A stretch of DNA of 64,000 nt from Anomaloglossus baeobatrachus (taxonomy: Eukaryota; Chordata; Amphibia; Anura; Aromobatidae): the NCBI RefSeq assembly GCF_048569485.1, contig NC_134354.1, positions 688,903,584 to 688,967,583 of the forward strand. Direction: 5' to 3'. Both the position numbers and the translations under genes were made by a program. Below are positions 12,200-23,809 of the stretch, in pieces; position 1 is the first letter of the stretch; each line of letters opens with the position of its first letter. Below the pieces are notes generated by a model. That model had not been told where the DNA came from and searched no databases. It saw only the letters and a list, made by a program, of their open reading frames with translations.

Positions 12200-13914
12200 T
12201 TCTTAAGCATGAGCTCTCAGTGGAAAAGAACAGACCGTCATGAAGCTGGAAAAAAAATGAAATCCATCAGAGATAGCAGAAACAGTAGGAAAGGCCAAAT
12301 GAACAGTTTGGTACATTGTGCAAAAAAACCCCCAAAAAACAACAAACAAAAAAAACGCACTAATGAGCTTGGGAACTCAAAGCCTGGATGTCCAAGGAAG
12401 ACAACAGTGGAGCATGATCACAGAATCCTTTCCATGGTGAAGACAAACCCCTTCACAACATCCACCCAAGTAAAGACCACTCTCCAGGAAGTAGGTGTTT
12501 CAGTATCTAATTCTGCCATAAAGAGAAGACTTCATGAGAGCAAATACAGAGGGTTTACCACACGGTGCAAACTATTAATCAGCTTTTAAAAAAAATGCCA
12601 GTTAAGACTTTGCCAAAAAAACATCTAAAGAAGCCAGCCCAGATCTGGAAAAGCAATCTTTGGTCTTGGTTTCAACTATCCAATCTATACCGGAATGGTG
12701 ATAAGAAGAAGAAAGTATGAAGAAGGCTTGGAACGGCTCATGATCCGAAGCACGCTATATCCTCTGTAAAACTTGGTGAAGGTAGTGTGATGTCATGGGC
12801 ATGCATGACTTCCAATGGCCCTCGGTCACCTGTGTTTATTGATGTGACTGAAGACAGAAATAGCTGGATGAATTCTGAAGTGTACAGGGCGATACTTTCT
12901 GGTCAGATTCAACCAATGCAGCAAGGTTGATTGGATGATGCCTCACAGTACAGATGGACAATGACCCAAAACATACTACGAAAGCAACTCAAGAGTTTAA
13001 GGCATAGAAATGGAATGCTCTGCAATGACCAACTCACTCACCAGATCTCAACACCATCAAGCATGCAGTTCACAAAACCTAAGGCAGAAAGATCCACAAG
13101 CAAGCAGCAACTGAAGTCAGCTGTGGTCTGGCACAGCATCACGAAGGGGGAAACCCAGGGTTTAGTGACATCTATGGCTTCCAGGCTTTAGGCAGTTATT
13201 GCCTGCAAATGATTTTCTGCAAAGTATTAAACATGAACACGAATTATTTATAGTAAAGTAGGTTTGTTCACGTACCCTATTTTTTTTTTTATTTTAAGAG
13301 GACTTTTTCCCCCTAAATTTGGGATTAAAAGTAGCTTACCCTGGGGTCGCGGGAGAGGGGGGCAGAGTCACAGGAGTGAGGGCCACCGCTGCAGGAAGCC
13401 AACTGCGGCACAAGTGGGGCGAATCTGCGGGCCCTGGGCTGAGAGGAAGGGTGTACTGGCAACGCGAGGCAGGCACTATTGATCCCCCGATGACAGAAGC
13501 AATCGACTTGAAGATAATGGCGCTAGAGGTGGTGCATGCGTCCGGCTTCCTGTGACCCTGCACCCTGCCTGGTAAGATACTTTCGACCTATAAGATGGAC
13601 CATAGGGCTTCAAGACGGACCCCCATTTTAACATTACACTTTTTTTTCCTCTAAATTTGGGGTGAGTCTTATGGTTCAGTGCGTCTTATAGGTCGACAAA
13701 TGCGGTACTTTTAAATCTTATGAAAGGAGCCTTTGTTGAAAAATGGTTGCAATTAATAAACTTTTCACAGGATATTTTTGTTCAAGCTTTTTAATTAAAC
13801 CTGAAAGTCTACACTTCAAATGCATCTCAGTTGTTTCATTTTATATAAATAGTGGCATTTAGCGCCCAAATCATGAAGATTTGGTAACTGTCCAAATATT
13901 TCTAGACCTAACTG
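12200..13914 (+). mobile_element. Tc1-like transposon, decayed copy (family C), split by a MITE
   Basis: This is the same family as the intact copy at 20855-22505. The right terminus GTCCAAATATTTCTAGACCT ends at 13914 before TA. Transposase pieces on the plus strand align in order with the intact one (for example NPFTTSTQVKTTLQEVGVSV at 12450), but with stops and frameshifts throughout. The left terminus is missing. A TA-flanked MITE interrupts the 3' part at 13275-13705. Confidence 0.82.
13275..13705. mobile_element. TA-flanked MITE with ATAAGACG-type ends
   Basis: Flanked by TA at 13273-13274 and 13706-13707. The right end read inward is CCGCATTTGTCGACCTATAA and the left end begins CCCTATTTTTTTT; the text CTAAATTTGGG occurs near both ends in inverted order. 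It sits inside the 3' part of the family C Tc1-like copy. Confidence 0.6.
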
Positions 13915-14108
13915 TATGTGATCTTTATGCATCCAGATCAGATTTGAAAGTAACTAATAGCACCTCAGAGTCAGTAAATCGAGCTGCATTGAACATCAGT
14001 TTCAGTGGAAAAGTGCAATATAAGTAGAAAATATAGGGAAAATGTTGTTAAAAATCTGCACAAATAATTAGGTTAATTTGAAACTGTACATACCTTCCTC
14101 AACATTGA

Positions 14109-15560
14109 AACTGCAACACCAAGAAGGAAAAGTTGTTTAATTTAATTAGGAAAACCACAGGACAGATACTATTAAATGGAACTGTCATGCAACACGTATG
14201 GCGAATGCGTTCCGACCAACCGAGGTCAGACGCACAACTAAAAACACACCTAAAAAACAAGGGGGGAATACTGGGGACACAATAACAACGGTGAGCTCTG
14301 GGACTAGTGAGAGGGTAGATGGACACCATCTAATCTCACCTAAGCTGTTCCTACTCTCCAAACTAGACCCTATACAATCTCCGCAACTATCGCCTAGCAG
14401 CATCACATGCAGAACTCTCCACATTTACACAACTTCAGCAAACCATCAAAATCTACTGCTACAGCTTCCTTTTGCAATTGCCGATCACTTATGTTCCAGA
14501 TGTTCTTGATGGTAGACTAGTCCAGAGACTCTGCAGGACTTGCTAGCACATTTAGGCCATGTAGGGTGCTTATAGTAGCACAAGTAACATGTGGACTGGT
14601 GTAGTTTTGAAATCAACTCCTGGGACATTTTGGAGAAATGGCCATACCACTGGTCCAATAATCAAATCAATGGAGCATTGAGCTGTTTGTGTACCTGAAA
14701 TTGAGACAATAGGGTCCTGGCTACTATATGTACCTAATGCCAGCCCACACTATGAATTTGACAAGTGTGAAGTTCCCTCTTGAAGACCTCTGAATCGTGT
14801 TGCTCACAAAGTCTCCAGGCCAATCTCTGGCAATCATTGAATCCAAGACAAAAGTGGGACTTATCGGTGAAAAGGATAGCCCTCCGGTCCAGACTCCATT
14901 GCCTTCTTGCTCTGCACCATGATAACCTTTGAGAGTGGTTAAGTGAGGTCAATGGAACACCTGTAGCTGGACATGTGGCTTGTAGCCCATGTACATTCAA
15001 ACGCCTTTGAGTGGTTTGTGTAGACACTGTTGGATGCCTTTGCTTGAAATATGATGTCCAATTTCACTTGCAGTATAGAGTGGATCACTATGCTCCATTC
15101 TTCTAATCTCATGATCCATCTATGCAGAGGTTAGCATCTGGGCACTTCTTGCGGTCACTCCAGTATGTCGTTGTTCCCAACCACTAGGATGCAACAATGA
15201 ACAGTGGTGACATCTTAGACTTTATGCGATGCAATCTGCCGTGGTGACAAACCAAAGTCTCACAGTTAAGGATTTTGTCCGTCTTGGTGTTCGACTGGTA
15301 GCAATAACTGGCACGTCGTCAACCAGGAGGTATCGCACAATATACTCAAGATTTGATCCAATTTTTGAATTTTAATGTGGATAAAAAAATTGCTTTCAAT
15401 CTGGCTTTTATGCCCCTTTTGCATAATTCATAGAATCAAGCTAGGTGATGGAAAAGATGATGATTTATAGATCTTAGCAACATCTACCATTTTCTCCATT
15501 TGCATAACATTACAACTTGCATCTTCTCGGTAGTAGTAGCCATTCTCTGGTGTTGCAGCT
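14109..15560 (-). mobile_element. Tc1-like transposon, decayed (family D)
   Basis: Ends read CTGCAACACCAAGAAGG on the left and CTGCAACACCAGAGAATG inverted on the right. A minus-strand fragment at 14734-15027 holds TGVPLTSLNHSQRLSWCRAR and ILFTDKSHFCLGF, the region around the first catalytic aspartate of Tc1/IS630-type transposases. Stops break the rest, and the section 14180-14700 has no readable transposase. Confidence 0.65.
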
Positions 15561-15793
15561 TAGCTCCCATTTACTTCAATGTGACTAGAGTTGCAGTACC
15601 AGACCACTGGTGTCAACAGAGCTGTGATTTTACTGCTCCATTTACTGCTTACATCAATCTGATGCTGCAAAGACCAGATCTAATATTGATGACCTACCCT
15701 AAGGAGATGTCCAAGCCCTGTAAGGGTTTGACATAGTTTGGTAGCCACTTATAATTGGCTCTAGACAGTACAGCTAGTTTGAGGCTAAGAACA
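15561..15793. repeat. Frog interspersed repeat fragment
   Basis: Text such as CTCCCATTTACTTCAATG and TATTGATGACCTACCCTAAG is typical of a short non-autonomous repeat abundant in frogs. The boundaries and family are not determined. Confidence 0.35.
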
Positions 15794-16357
15794 AAGGGGG
15801 TGTTACACGCAGCCGATATCGCTGGTGAAAGCACCCGCCCCCGTCGTTTGTGCGTCACAGGCAAATCGCTGCCCCGTGGCGCACAATATCGTGCGGCGTC
15901 GTCACACGGGACTTACCTGCCTAGCGACGTCGCTGTTGCCGGCGAACCGCCTCCTTTCTAAGGGGGCGGTTCATTCGGCATCACAGTGGCGTAACTAAGC
16001 GGCCGCCCAATAGAAGCGGAGGGGCGGAGATGAGCAGGACGTAACATCCCGCCCACCTCCTTCCTTCCGCATTGCCGGCGGCTGCAGGTAAGCTGTACTT
16101 CGTCGTTCCCGAGGTGTCACACTTAGCGATGTGTGCTGCCTCGGGAACAACGAACAACCTATGTCCTCAACAATTAACGATTTTTTTGAAAAGGAACGAC
16201 ATGTCAACGATGGACGATAAGGTGAGTATTTTCCATCGTTAACAGTCGCTCCTTGCTGTCCCACGCAACGACGTCGCTAACGATGCCGGATGTGCGTCAC
16301 GGAATCAGTGACCCCGGCGATATATCGTTAGATACGTTGTTGCGTGTAATGGGGCTT
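15794..16357. mobile_element. Harbinger-like CG-rich non-autonomous element
   Basis: Ends are GGGGGTGTTACACGCAGC and, inverted, AGCCCCATTACACGCAAC. The interior is full of CGATATCG, GACGTCGC and CGTGTGTCAC-type words and a CG-rich core. It resembles the elements at 23331-23809 and 38638-39218. No coding capacity; the target duplication is unclear. Confidence 0.6.
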
Positions 16358-17347
16358 TTAATGGCTGATCTTTCTCAGAAGATAAAAAAAATAGCAAATA
16401 TTTAAGCCAAGTTTGCTCCCATATGTATGGTCTTTTACCAACCAATATTTTGTTGACGTGCAGTCACTGATGGACAGCCGTCTGGTCATACCAGGACACC
16501 TTCAGTCACATGGGGCGGAGAGGGAAAAAAAATAGGAATTACCTTGATCTTGGCAGTGAGCACCCAAGAGAATGGAAAATGTCAAAGGTAGATTTAATCC
16601 TCTTTAGTTTGCAAATGCCATTAGAAATCATGACATTGACAATTTAATAAACCAGATACCAAGTTCAATTACTTGATAGCATCAGCAGCCTTTGTAAGAG
16701 GACAAGAAAGCCCATAGATTTTCCAGCCTATCTGCAGAATGCTATCAGGTTAAATAAATTCTGATCATGTCTTCAGCTCCAGTAAATCCTGCGCCAAAGC
16801 AGCAGAATTGTGTCCCGACCAGGACATCAATCCTCCACCGCTGCCTGACACCAAAATCTTTACGTTTAGGGGCACATGCATTTCTCTAACGACTTCCTGG
16901 AATTCTTTATGGGTCAATCAAAAAGATTAAACTTGGGTCTGATAAACACGGCTGAATGCTTTATATTGTACAGAAACTGTAAAATATAACCTAGCTCTAT
17001 ATAACGTCTAGAGGACAAAGTATATTGGGCAGTAAGTATTCTATAAAATCCTTGGAACAATTTAATTTTAAGTGATCTCATATTTGCTATTTACATGGAT
17101 TGGATTTTTTGTTTGTACAATGGGTCACTAATAAACCGCGTACTGTCTATTACTGGATTCATGGATATTTTTGGTTACTACATTTGTATTTGCGTGGTAG
17201 CCATTAATTTATTGAATGCTCTGTTAACTCAAATTAGTTCCTAGAGAGCAGTATAAGAGCGGGAAAAAAAATTAATGATCCCGTCTGTCACGGTATGTTC
17301 TATTTCATGGTTTTGGGCTTCTTGCCACAGTCACTATGACTTCATTA
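16358..17347. other. No gene seen
   Basis: About 1 kb of mostly unique-looking AT-rich sequence with no transposon ends or coding potential that I can recognise. Confidence 0.4.
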
Positions 17348-18015
17348 TCATGTTTTTCCAAAAATAAGACACCGTCTTATTCTCTTTTTTTTTTTTTGCC
17401 CCGAAAAAAGTGACTCAATTGGGATAAGTTTACCCCCCAAAAACGCAGACCCCCCCCTTTACCCGGAGAATAATATTTACCAGACCCCGGATGTCTGCAT
17501 GGCTCCCAGGTCCTCCTGCGATCTTCAGTGGGTGCTCCCAGCAGGTATGCTTCGCGCGGTCCTCCCCTGCTTCTCGATGACACACTCATATACATCAGAC
17601 CGCGCACACACACTCATACACACATGCATCAGGTCGCACAAACACCCACATACTCATACACACACATCAGGTCGCACACACAGTCACACACCAGATCACA
17701 CACACGCACTCACCACATCTCGCGATCTGATGTGTGTGGGTATGTGTTCCACCGCAGGTCTTCCCGTTCGGCATCTGGTGAGTATGATTTCGGAGTCTTC
17801 TGTCTTTTTTCTGCTTTAGGGGTTATCTGCTTTCTATAATGAAGTGTCCTGCAGTATTCTTTAACTTTTTTCTAACTGCATGGACATTTCATTATTGAAC
17901 CGTAGCTAGGGCTTATGTTTGGGGTAAGGCTTATATTTAAGCCTTAAACCAAAAATGCTGAAAATTACTGCTAGGGTTTATTTTTGAGGGAGGGCTTATT
18001 TTTGGAAAAACACGG
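17348..18015. mobile_element. TA-flanked MITE with GTGTTTTTCCAAAAATAAG ends
   Basis: The left end has ATGTTTTTCCAAAAATAAGA and the right end is its inverse, TTATTTTTGGAAAAACACGG then TA. The interior holds a CACACA-rich imperfect minisatellite at 17575-17715 built on (C)ATCAGGTCGCACACA. A second copy of the family is at 36495-37268. Confidence 0.75.
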
Positions 18016-18187
18016 TAGGTAGCACAAAGTATTTCAATGTCCAGAGATAAAATTGAAACGCGTTACACAAATACACAATAGAAAACATGTATTTTCCACT
18101 CACCTTTTACACAAATGATGATTCCATAAGAAGTGCTTAGATGAAAATTCCAAGTGATCCAAATCACCAAAAAGAGCTCGACTGTCC

Positions 18188-18310
18188 ATCACTGGCAGCG
18201 AGGCTGATCCCACTAATGTATCACTTATTGGACTGCTTGGTACAGTTTTGATAAAATCCCTGTTTTCTTTGCTGTAGATATAGCTGTGGTCAGATTACTG
18301 AGCTGTATAT
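18188..18310. repeat. Fragment of a TTAA-type element
   Basis: The words TCACTTATTGGACTGCTTGG and GTTTTGATAAAATCCCTG match the inner part of the element at 55803-57764. Both ends are missing. Confidence 0.5.
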
Positions 18311-20084
18311 AACCCCACTCACACCCCTGATTGGCAGCTTCTTGTGTACACTGTGCATTTTCAGCAAGTTGCCAATCAGTGCTGGGTTGAGGTTACACAG
18401 TTTAGCTGAGGTGCGGAAGAAAGAGGCAGATGAAGTCTGCACTATGAGGCCTGCGGATCGGATACTCTGGGAACAATTCATTCTGGGACTCTTTAGTGCA
18501 GCCTTTAGGCGGCTCCTGTCTGAATGAGTCTGGGCAGATACAGGCCTTACGTTTTATCAAAATCTGTCTGAGGCGGTGGCCTGATGCGAAAAAGAGCTAT
18601 GCTTTCGGGGGAGGTGTGAATCCAGACCACCACTCCTGAGGGAATCCAAACAGAGAAGAGCTGGTCAAGGTGATGCTAGATCTACCGAGCTCCCTAACCA
18701 ATATGCAAGAGAAGTTGACCGACATGGAACCGAAAATATGACACCTATCTACCTCTAACGCTCCCTACCCAGCCCTACATGATCCCTGCCAGGCCTATCA
18801 CTCGGCTTACGTGACGGAGCCATGTTATTCCAGCTCACCAAACCCCTGCAACTCTTCTCCTGTCCAGTCAATTTGTGGTTCATGTCTTCAAGCCACTCTC
18901 CATCCGTCACCAGAGACCAGTAATCAGGGCCGGGGCACCCCCCAGAAAAAAGAAGACAGTCCTGTAGATGCAGAAGCAGAGGATACTTTGCTAGGGGGTG
19001 CCGGAATGATTCACAAGGCCGATGAGAGCCGCCGTTAAACTCCCATCTCCAGCAGTAGTGTGGCATGCTGCCTGGGAAACTAAGAAACTAGCTGCACCTC
19101 AGAGCCCCGAACACCTGGTCACAGGGTGTCTTGTCCTGTGTGCCAAATTCAAAGGCACCCCGGTGAACGGTTTGGTGGACACTGGGTCACAAATATCAAC
19201 ATTGCCCCGAATCATACTTTAACCAACACATTCAGGCACTGGCTAAGCCACAAAGAGAGACACTGATCCGGGTGACTGCTACATAGTTACATAGGTTGAA
19301 CAAAGGACCTAGGCTATCTAGTTAACCTTCCTAGACCAATTATACATTTTGTCACTAAATCATTTATAACTGACAATGTTATGTGTACTGAGGAAATCAT
19401 CCAGCCCTTTTCTAGAAGCTGTTACAGTGTCTGCCATTACTACCTCTTGTAGTAGGGCATTCCACAGTCTGACTGCTCTATCTGTAAAGAACCCTTTCCT
19501 ATTTGGCTGCCGCAATTGCCTTTCTTCCACCCACAGTGAGTGCCCCTTTGTCCTTAGTATTGTCTTCACAAGGAATAAGTCATGTGCCAGTCCTGTACTG
19601 TAATTGAATTCTGTCTAACGGTGGTACCTTTGCTACCGTTAAAGGGAAGGTGTCGCGGATTTTTATAATCCAAACAATGATTACTTGTAAGATAACATGA
19701 AGTTATAATGTTATCTTGCAATAAATAAAGATGTCTTTCAGTTTTTATATCTTTGAAAGCTGGCAATGGGGGCTGCCATGTCACATTCCAAGTTCTAGCA
19801 CGACAGTGCAGCCTCAATTTACAGCACCTCATGGACATAGGGGATAGTAGTCGGATCCCAACCCCTTTAGTTCTGTTACTACTCAAATGGTAACGCCTAT
19901 GTGGGCTGCCCAATTCCCAGCCGTGGGTGGGTTCAGCCGCCATTTTTCCATAGCCCACGATTTTGGCTGGGCTGTATTTTTTCCCCCTACCGCCAGGATC
20001 TGAAGGAACAAGCAGCACCAGCTTCTGTCCTAACAGCTCCGCCTCCTAGAACAGAACCAGCCTTACCGACAGCTGAAGATCAGC

Positions 20085-20390
20085 GTTGATCCGTTGAGGG
20101 GCGGTGTGCAGCGGTGGAGGACCGGAGATGACCTGTGGAGTAGCGTTGAATGGTGGAGAAGCAGCGTGCAGCGGTGGCGGACCGGTACTGATCTGTGGAG
20201 CAGCGTGCAGCGGTGGCGGACCGGTACTGATCTGTGGAGCAGCGTGCAGCGGTGGAGGAGCAGCGTTCATCTGTGGAGGAGCGGCGCTGATCGGTGGAGG
20301 AGCAGCGGTGAAGGAGCGGCGCTAATCGGTGGAGCGGCGGCGTCCAGCGGTGTAGGAGCGGTGCTGATCGGTGGAGCGGTGGCGTGCACC
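20085..20390. repeat. GC-rich minisatellite
   Basis: Built on AGCGGTGGAGGAGCAGCG-like words. A 39-bp unit (starting GTGCAGCGGTGGCGGACCGG) occurs twice without change at 20187-20264, with looser variants on either side. All six frames tend to stay open because of the repeat, which explains the repetitive open frames here; I do not regard them as genes. Confidence 0.8.
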
Positions 20391-20766
20391 TGAAGATAAT
20401 AAACCACAGGAGAGTGACGGTGACAGATAACACACATATATATACTGTTACACATATACACAGACAGATCAGAGCCCCCACATATATACAGACTTAGCAG
20501 GCTCTAACCCCAGTCTGTATATATGTGGGGGCTCTGATCTGTCTGTGTATATGTGTAACAGTATGTATATGTGTGTTATCTGTCACCGTCACTCTCCTGT
20601 GGTTTATTATCTTCAGATGCACGCCACCAATCAGCGCCACTCCTACACCGCTGGACGCCGCCGCTCCACCGATCAGCGCCGCCGCTCCACCGATTAGCGC
20701 CGCTCCTTCACCGCTGCTCCTCCACCGATCAGCGCCGCTGCACGCCGCCGCTCCTCCACCGATCAG
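20240..20766. repeat. Large inverted repeat, arms about 254 bp, 19-bp loop
   Basis: The left arm (to 20493) and right arm (from 20513) are inverted copies: ATATACAGAC at the loop edge is mirrored by GTCTGTATAT. Frames in both arms on opposite strands open with the same peptide, MGALICLCICVTV. Small length differences exist in the GC-rich outer part. Confidence 0.85.
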
Positions 20767-20772
20767 TCTGTC

Positions 20773-20805
<33 letters not shown>

Positions 20806-20808
20806 CTA

Positions 20809-20854
<46 letters not shown>
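20767..20854. repeat. (TG)n and (TA)n microsatellite
   Basis: A TG run, then TATG/TATC words, then about 38 bases of TA repeats leading directly into the Tc1-like terminus. The TA tract resumes at 22506. Confidence 0.95.
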
Positions 20855-20857
<3 letters not shown>

Positions 20858-22505
20858 TTAGGTCCAGAAATATTTGGACAGTGACACAAGTTTTGTTATT
20901 TTAGCTGTTTACAAAAACATGTTCAGAAATACGATTATATATATAATATGGGCTGAAAGTGCACACTCCCAGCTGCAATATGAGAGTTTTCACATCCAAA
21001 TCGGAGAAAGGGTTTAGGAATCATAGCTCTGTAATGCATAGCCTCCTCTTTTTCAAGGGACCAAAAGTAATTGGACAAGGGACTCTAAGGGCTGCAATTA
21101 ACTCTGAAGGCGTCTCCCTCGTTAACCTGTAATCAATGAAATAGTTAAAAGGTCTGGGGTTGATTACAGGTGTGTGGTTTTGCATTTGGAAGCTGTTGCT
21201 GTGACCAGACAACATGCGGTCTAAGGAACTCTCAATTGAGGTGAAGCAGAACATCCTGAGGCTGAAAAAAAAGAAAAAATCCATCAGAGAGATAGCAGAC
21301 ATGCTTGGAGTAGCAAAATCAACAGTCGGGTACATTCTGAGACAAAAGGAATTGACTGGTGAGCTTGGGAACTCAAAAAGGCCTGGGTGTCCACGGATGA
21401 CAACAATGGTGGATGATCGCCGCATACTTTCTTTGGTGAAGAAGAACCCGTTCACAACATCAACTGAAGTCCAGAACACTCTCAGTGAAGTAGGTGTATC
21501 TGTCTCTAAGTCAACAGTAAAGAGAAGACTCCATGAAAGTAAATACAAAGGGTTCACATCTAGATGCAAACCATTCATCAATTCCAAAAATAGACAGGCC
21601 AGAGTTAAATTTGCTGAAAAACACCTCAAGAAGCCAGCTCAGTTCTGGAAAAGTATTCTATGGACAGATGAGACAAAGATCAACCTGTACCAGAATGATG
21701 GGAAGAAAAAAGTTTGGAGAAGAAAGGGAACGACACATGATCCAAGGCACACCACATCCTCTGTAAAACATGGTGGAGGCAACGTGATGGCATGGGCATG
21801 CATGGCTTTCAATGGCACTGGGTCACTTGTGTTTATTGATGACATAACAGCAGACAAGAGTAGCCGGATGAATTCTGAAGTGTACAGGGATATACTTTCA
21901 GCCCAGATTCAGCCAAATGCCGCAAAGTTGATCGGACGGCGCTTCATAGTACAGATGGACAATGACCCCAAGCATACAGCCAAAGCTACCCAGGAGTTCA
22001 TGAGTGCAAAAAAGTGGAACATTCTGCAATGGCCAAGTCAATCACCAGATCTTAACCCAATTGAGCATGCATTTCACTTGCTCAAATCCAGACTTAAGAC
22101 GGAAAGACCCACAAACAAGCAAGACGTGAAGGCTGCGGCTGTAAAGGCCTTACAAAGCATTAAGAAGGAGGAAACCCAGCGTTTGGTGATGTCCATGGGT
22201 TCCAGACTTAAGGCAGTGATTGCCTCCAAAGGATTCGCAACAAAATATTGAAAATAAAAATATTTTGTTTGGGTTCGGTTTATTTGTCCAATTACTTTTG
22301 ACCTCCTAAAATGTGGAGTGTTTGTAAAGAAATGTGACAATTCCTACAATTTCTATCAGATATTTTTGTTCAAACCTTCAAATTAAACGTTACAATCTGC
22401 ACTTAAATTCTGTTGTAGAGGTTTCATTTCAAATCCAATGTGGTGGCATGCAGAGCCCAACTCGCGAAAATTGTGTCACTGTCCAAATATTTCTGGACCT
22501 AACTG
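20855..22505 (+). mobile_element. Intact Tc1-like transposon (family C), 1651 bp
   Basis: Both terminal inverted repeats begin CAGTTAGGTCCAGAAATATT and agree for about 34 bases. TA flanks each side (20853-20854, 22506-22507). The element sits inside a (TA)n tract of the TTAA element. It encodes one uninterrupted 345-residue transposase. Decayed relatives of the family are at 12200-13914 and 37269-39430. Complete ends, target duplication and an open frame suggest a young copy. Confidence 0.93.
21214..22251 (+). CDS. Tc1-like transposase, complete (345 aa)
   Basis: It cuts and rejoins the element's own ends at TA sites in the nucleus. The frame runs from ATG at 21214 to TGA at 22251 with no break, and 340-350 residues is the usual Tc1 family length. 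Residues 1-110 form the paired-type DNA-binding region with two helix-turn-helix motifs (SIREIADMLGVAKSTVGYIL at 23-42; STVKRRLHESKYKGF at 100-114). The catalytic triad is visible: D152 in LWTDETKINL, D249 in VQMDNDPKHT and E284 in [10 protein letters not shown]. With 34 residues between D249 and E284 this is a DD34E enzyme. The conserved HGGGNVMAW box is at 186-194. The start is chosen because MRSKELS matches the usual Tc1-type start and follows the terminal repeat by about 320 bases. Confidence 0.93.
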   Translation: MRSKELSIEVKQNILRLKKKKKSIREIADMLGVAKSTVGYILRQKELTGELGNSKRPGCPRMTTMVDDRRILSLVKKNPFTTSTEVQNTLSEVGVSVSKSTVKRRLHESKYKGFTSRCKPFINSKNRQARVKFAEKHLKKPAQFWKSILWTDETKINLYQNDGKKKVWRRKGTTHDPRHTTSSVKHGGGNVMAWACMAFNGTGSLVFIDDITADKSSRMNSEVYRDILSAQIQPNAAKLIGRRFIVQMDNDPKHTAKATQEFMSAKKWNILQWPSQSPDLNPIEHAFHLLKSRLKTERPTNKQDVKAAAVKALQSIKKEETQRLVMSMGSRLKAVIASKGFATKY

Positions 22506-23330
22506 TATATATATATATATATAAAAATATACTGACTGTGGTTAGAGCCCCTTCCCCATATATAGAAATACAATATAATGTCATTCTCTGTTATCTGTTG
22601 TAAACACTCAGATTAGGAGAGGGAGGCGACATCACACACAGGAGAGCAGACTCCGCCCACTTTATGGCAGGCTGTAATCTGAGCTTTTTATACAGTCTGA
22701 TTTCTGTAGGATTTCAGCAGCTGCTCCCCCTAGTGTTTAACAGTGGAAAATATCAAACTTTCTAATTTTTTTTTTAGATTTTGCTCAATTAAAAACAAAT
22801 AATAATATTTAAACAAAACATTAAAACATTATTACTTTACATTTTTTCAGTTATTGGAATTTTTTTTTTTTTGACGATACCTTCCCTTTAAAAGTGGCTC
22901 TAAAAGCAGGGTATGGTTACAAAAATGGAGGCAGCAGACGACAACAGCAGGAATGCTAATGTCAATGTTTTTTTACATATAAATGAGATCTCCTCTGAGA
23001 CATCTTTTTTGTAAGCTAAACAAACCTAACTTTTCTAACCTGTCATCATATGGGAGGCCTCCATTCCTTGTAGTAGTCTAGTTACCCGCCTTTGAACTGA
23101 GTCTAACTTCTGAATATCCTTTTTAAAATGTGGAGCCCAAAACTGGATCCCATATTCCAGATTTGGCCTTACAGTGATTTATAGAGGGGTAACAATACGT
23201 TAAGATCACACTATCTAATTTCTCTTTTTGTACAGCCTAAAACCTTGTTTGCTTTTGCAGCTGCTGCTTGACATTGAGTACTGCTGCTCAGTTTACTTGT
23301 AACCAGAATACCCAAGTCCCTCTCTTCTTA

Positions 23331-23809
23331 GGGTCCCATTACACGTAGCGACGTTCCTGCGATCTCGACAACGATACGACCTGGTCAGGATCTCTGGTAC
23401 GTCGCTACATGGTCGCTAGTGAGCTGGCAAACAGGCAGATATAATTAACGACACAGCAATGATACGCCGATCCGTATAACGACCTCGGCGGTTGTTGGGA
23501 CCCTGTCGCACAGCAGCTATTCTGACAACTCTGATCTCGATAGAGGTGAAGTGTTTCCACCCAGGCGTGCCAACGAGGTCGCTCGTCGTTGTTATGGTGT
23601 CAAACTCAGCGATGCATGCTGCCCAGCAGGACACCAACGATCAAAAAATGAACTAGGACTTTCAGGTACGATCGGCGATATCGCAGCAGGGGGCCAATCG
23701 CTGCTATGTGTCACACGTAGCAAGATCACTAGCGAGGTCGCTGTTGCGTAACAAAACCTGTGATGTTTCAGCGATCTCGCTAACGACATCGCTATGTGTT
23801 ATGGGGCCT
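23331..23809. mobile_element. Harbinger-like non-autonomous element
   Basis: Ends GGGTCCCATTACACGTAGCG and, inverted, AGGCCCCATAACACATAGCG, flanked by TTA (23328-23330 and 23810-23812). The interior is rich in GATCTCG, GCGATC and CGATCGGCG words. It inserted a few bases from the 5' edge of the CR1-type LINE. Confidence 0.7.

Larger units (their letters stand above)
19643..22887. mobile_element. TTAA-flanked (piggyBac-like) non-autonomous element
   Basis: Flanked by TTAA at 19639-19642 and 22888-22891, with ends AGGGAAGGTGTCGC and, inverted, AGGGAAGGTATCGTC. The interior holds a minisatellite, a large inverted repeat, microsatellites and an intact Tc1-like transposon (20855-22505). Without the Tc1 it is about 1.6 kb. 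No piggyBac transposase is present, so it would need one in trans. Assignment rests on the TTAA duplication. Confidence 0.75.

Noticed and set aside
20080-20884. Long open frames rich in HRSAP/STDQRR-like repeats on both strands
   Set aside because: They follow a GC-rich minisatellite and inverted repeat that keeps all frames open. No domain, no start context, and mirrored copies on the other strand.
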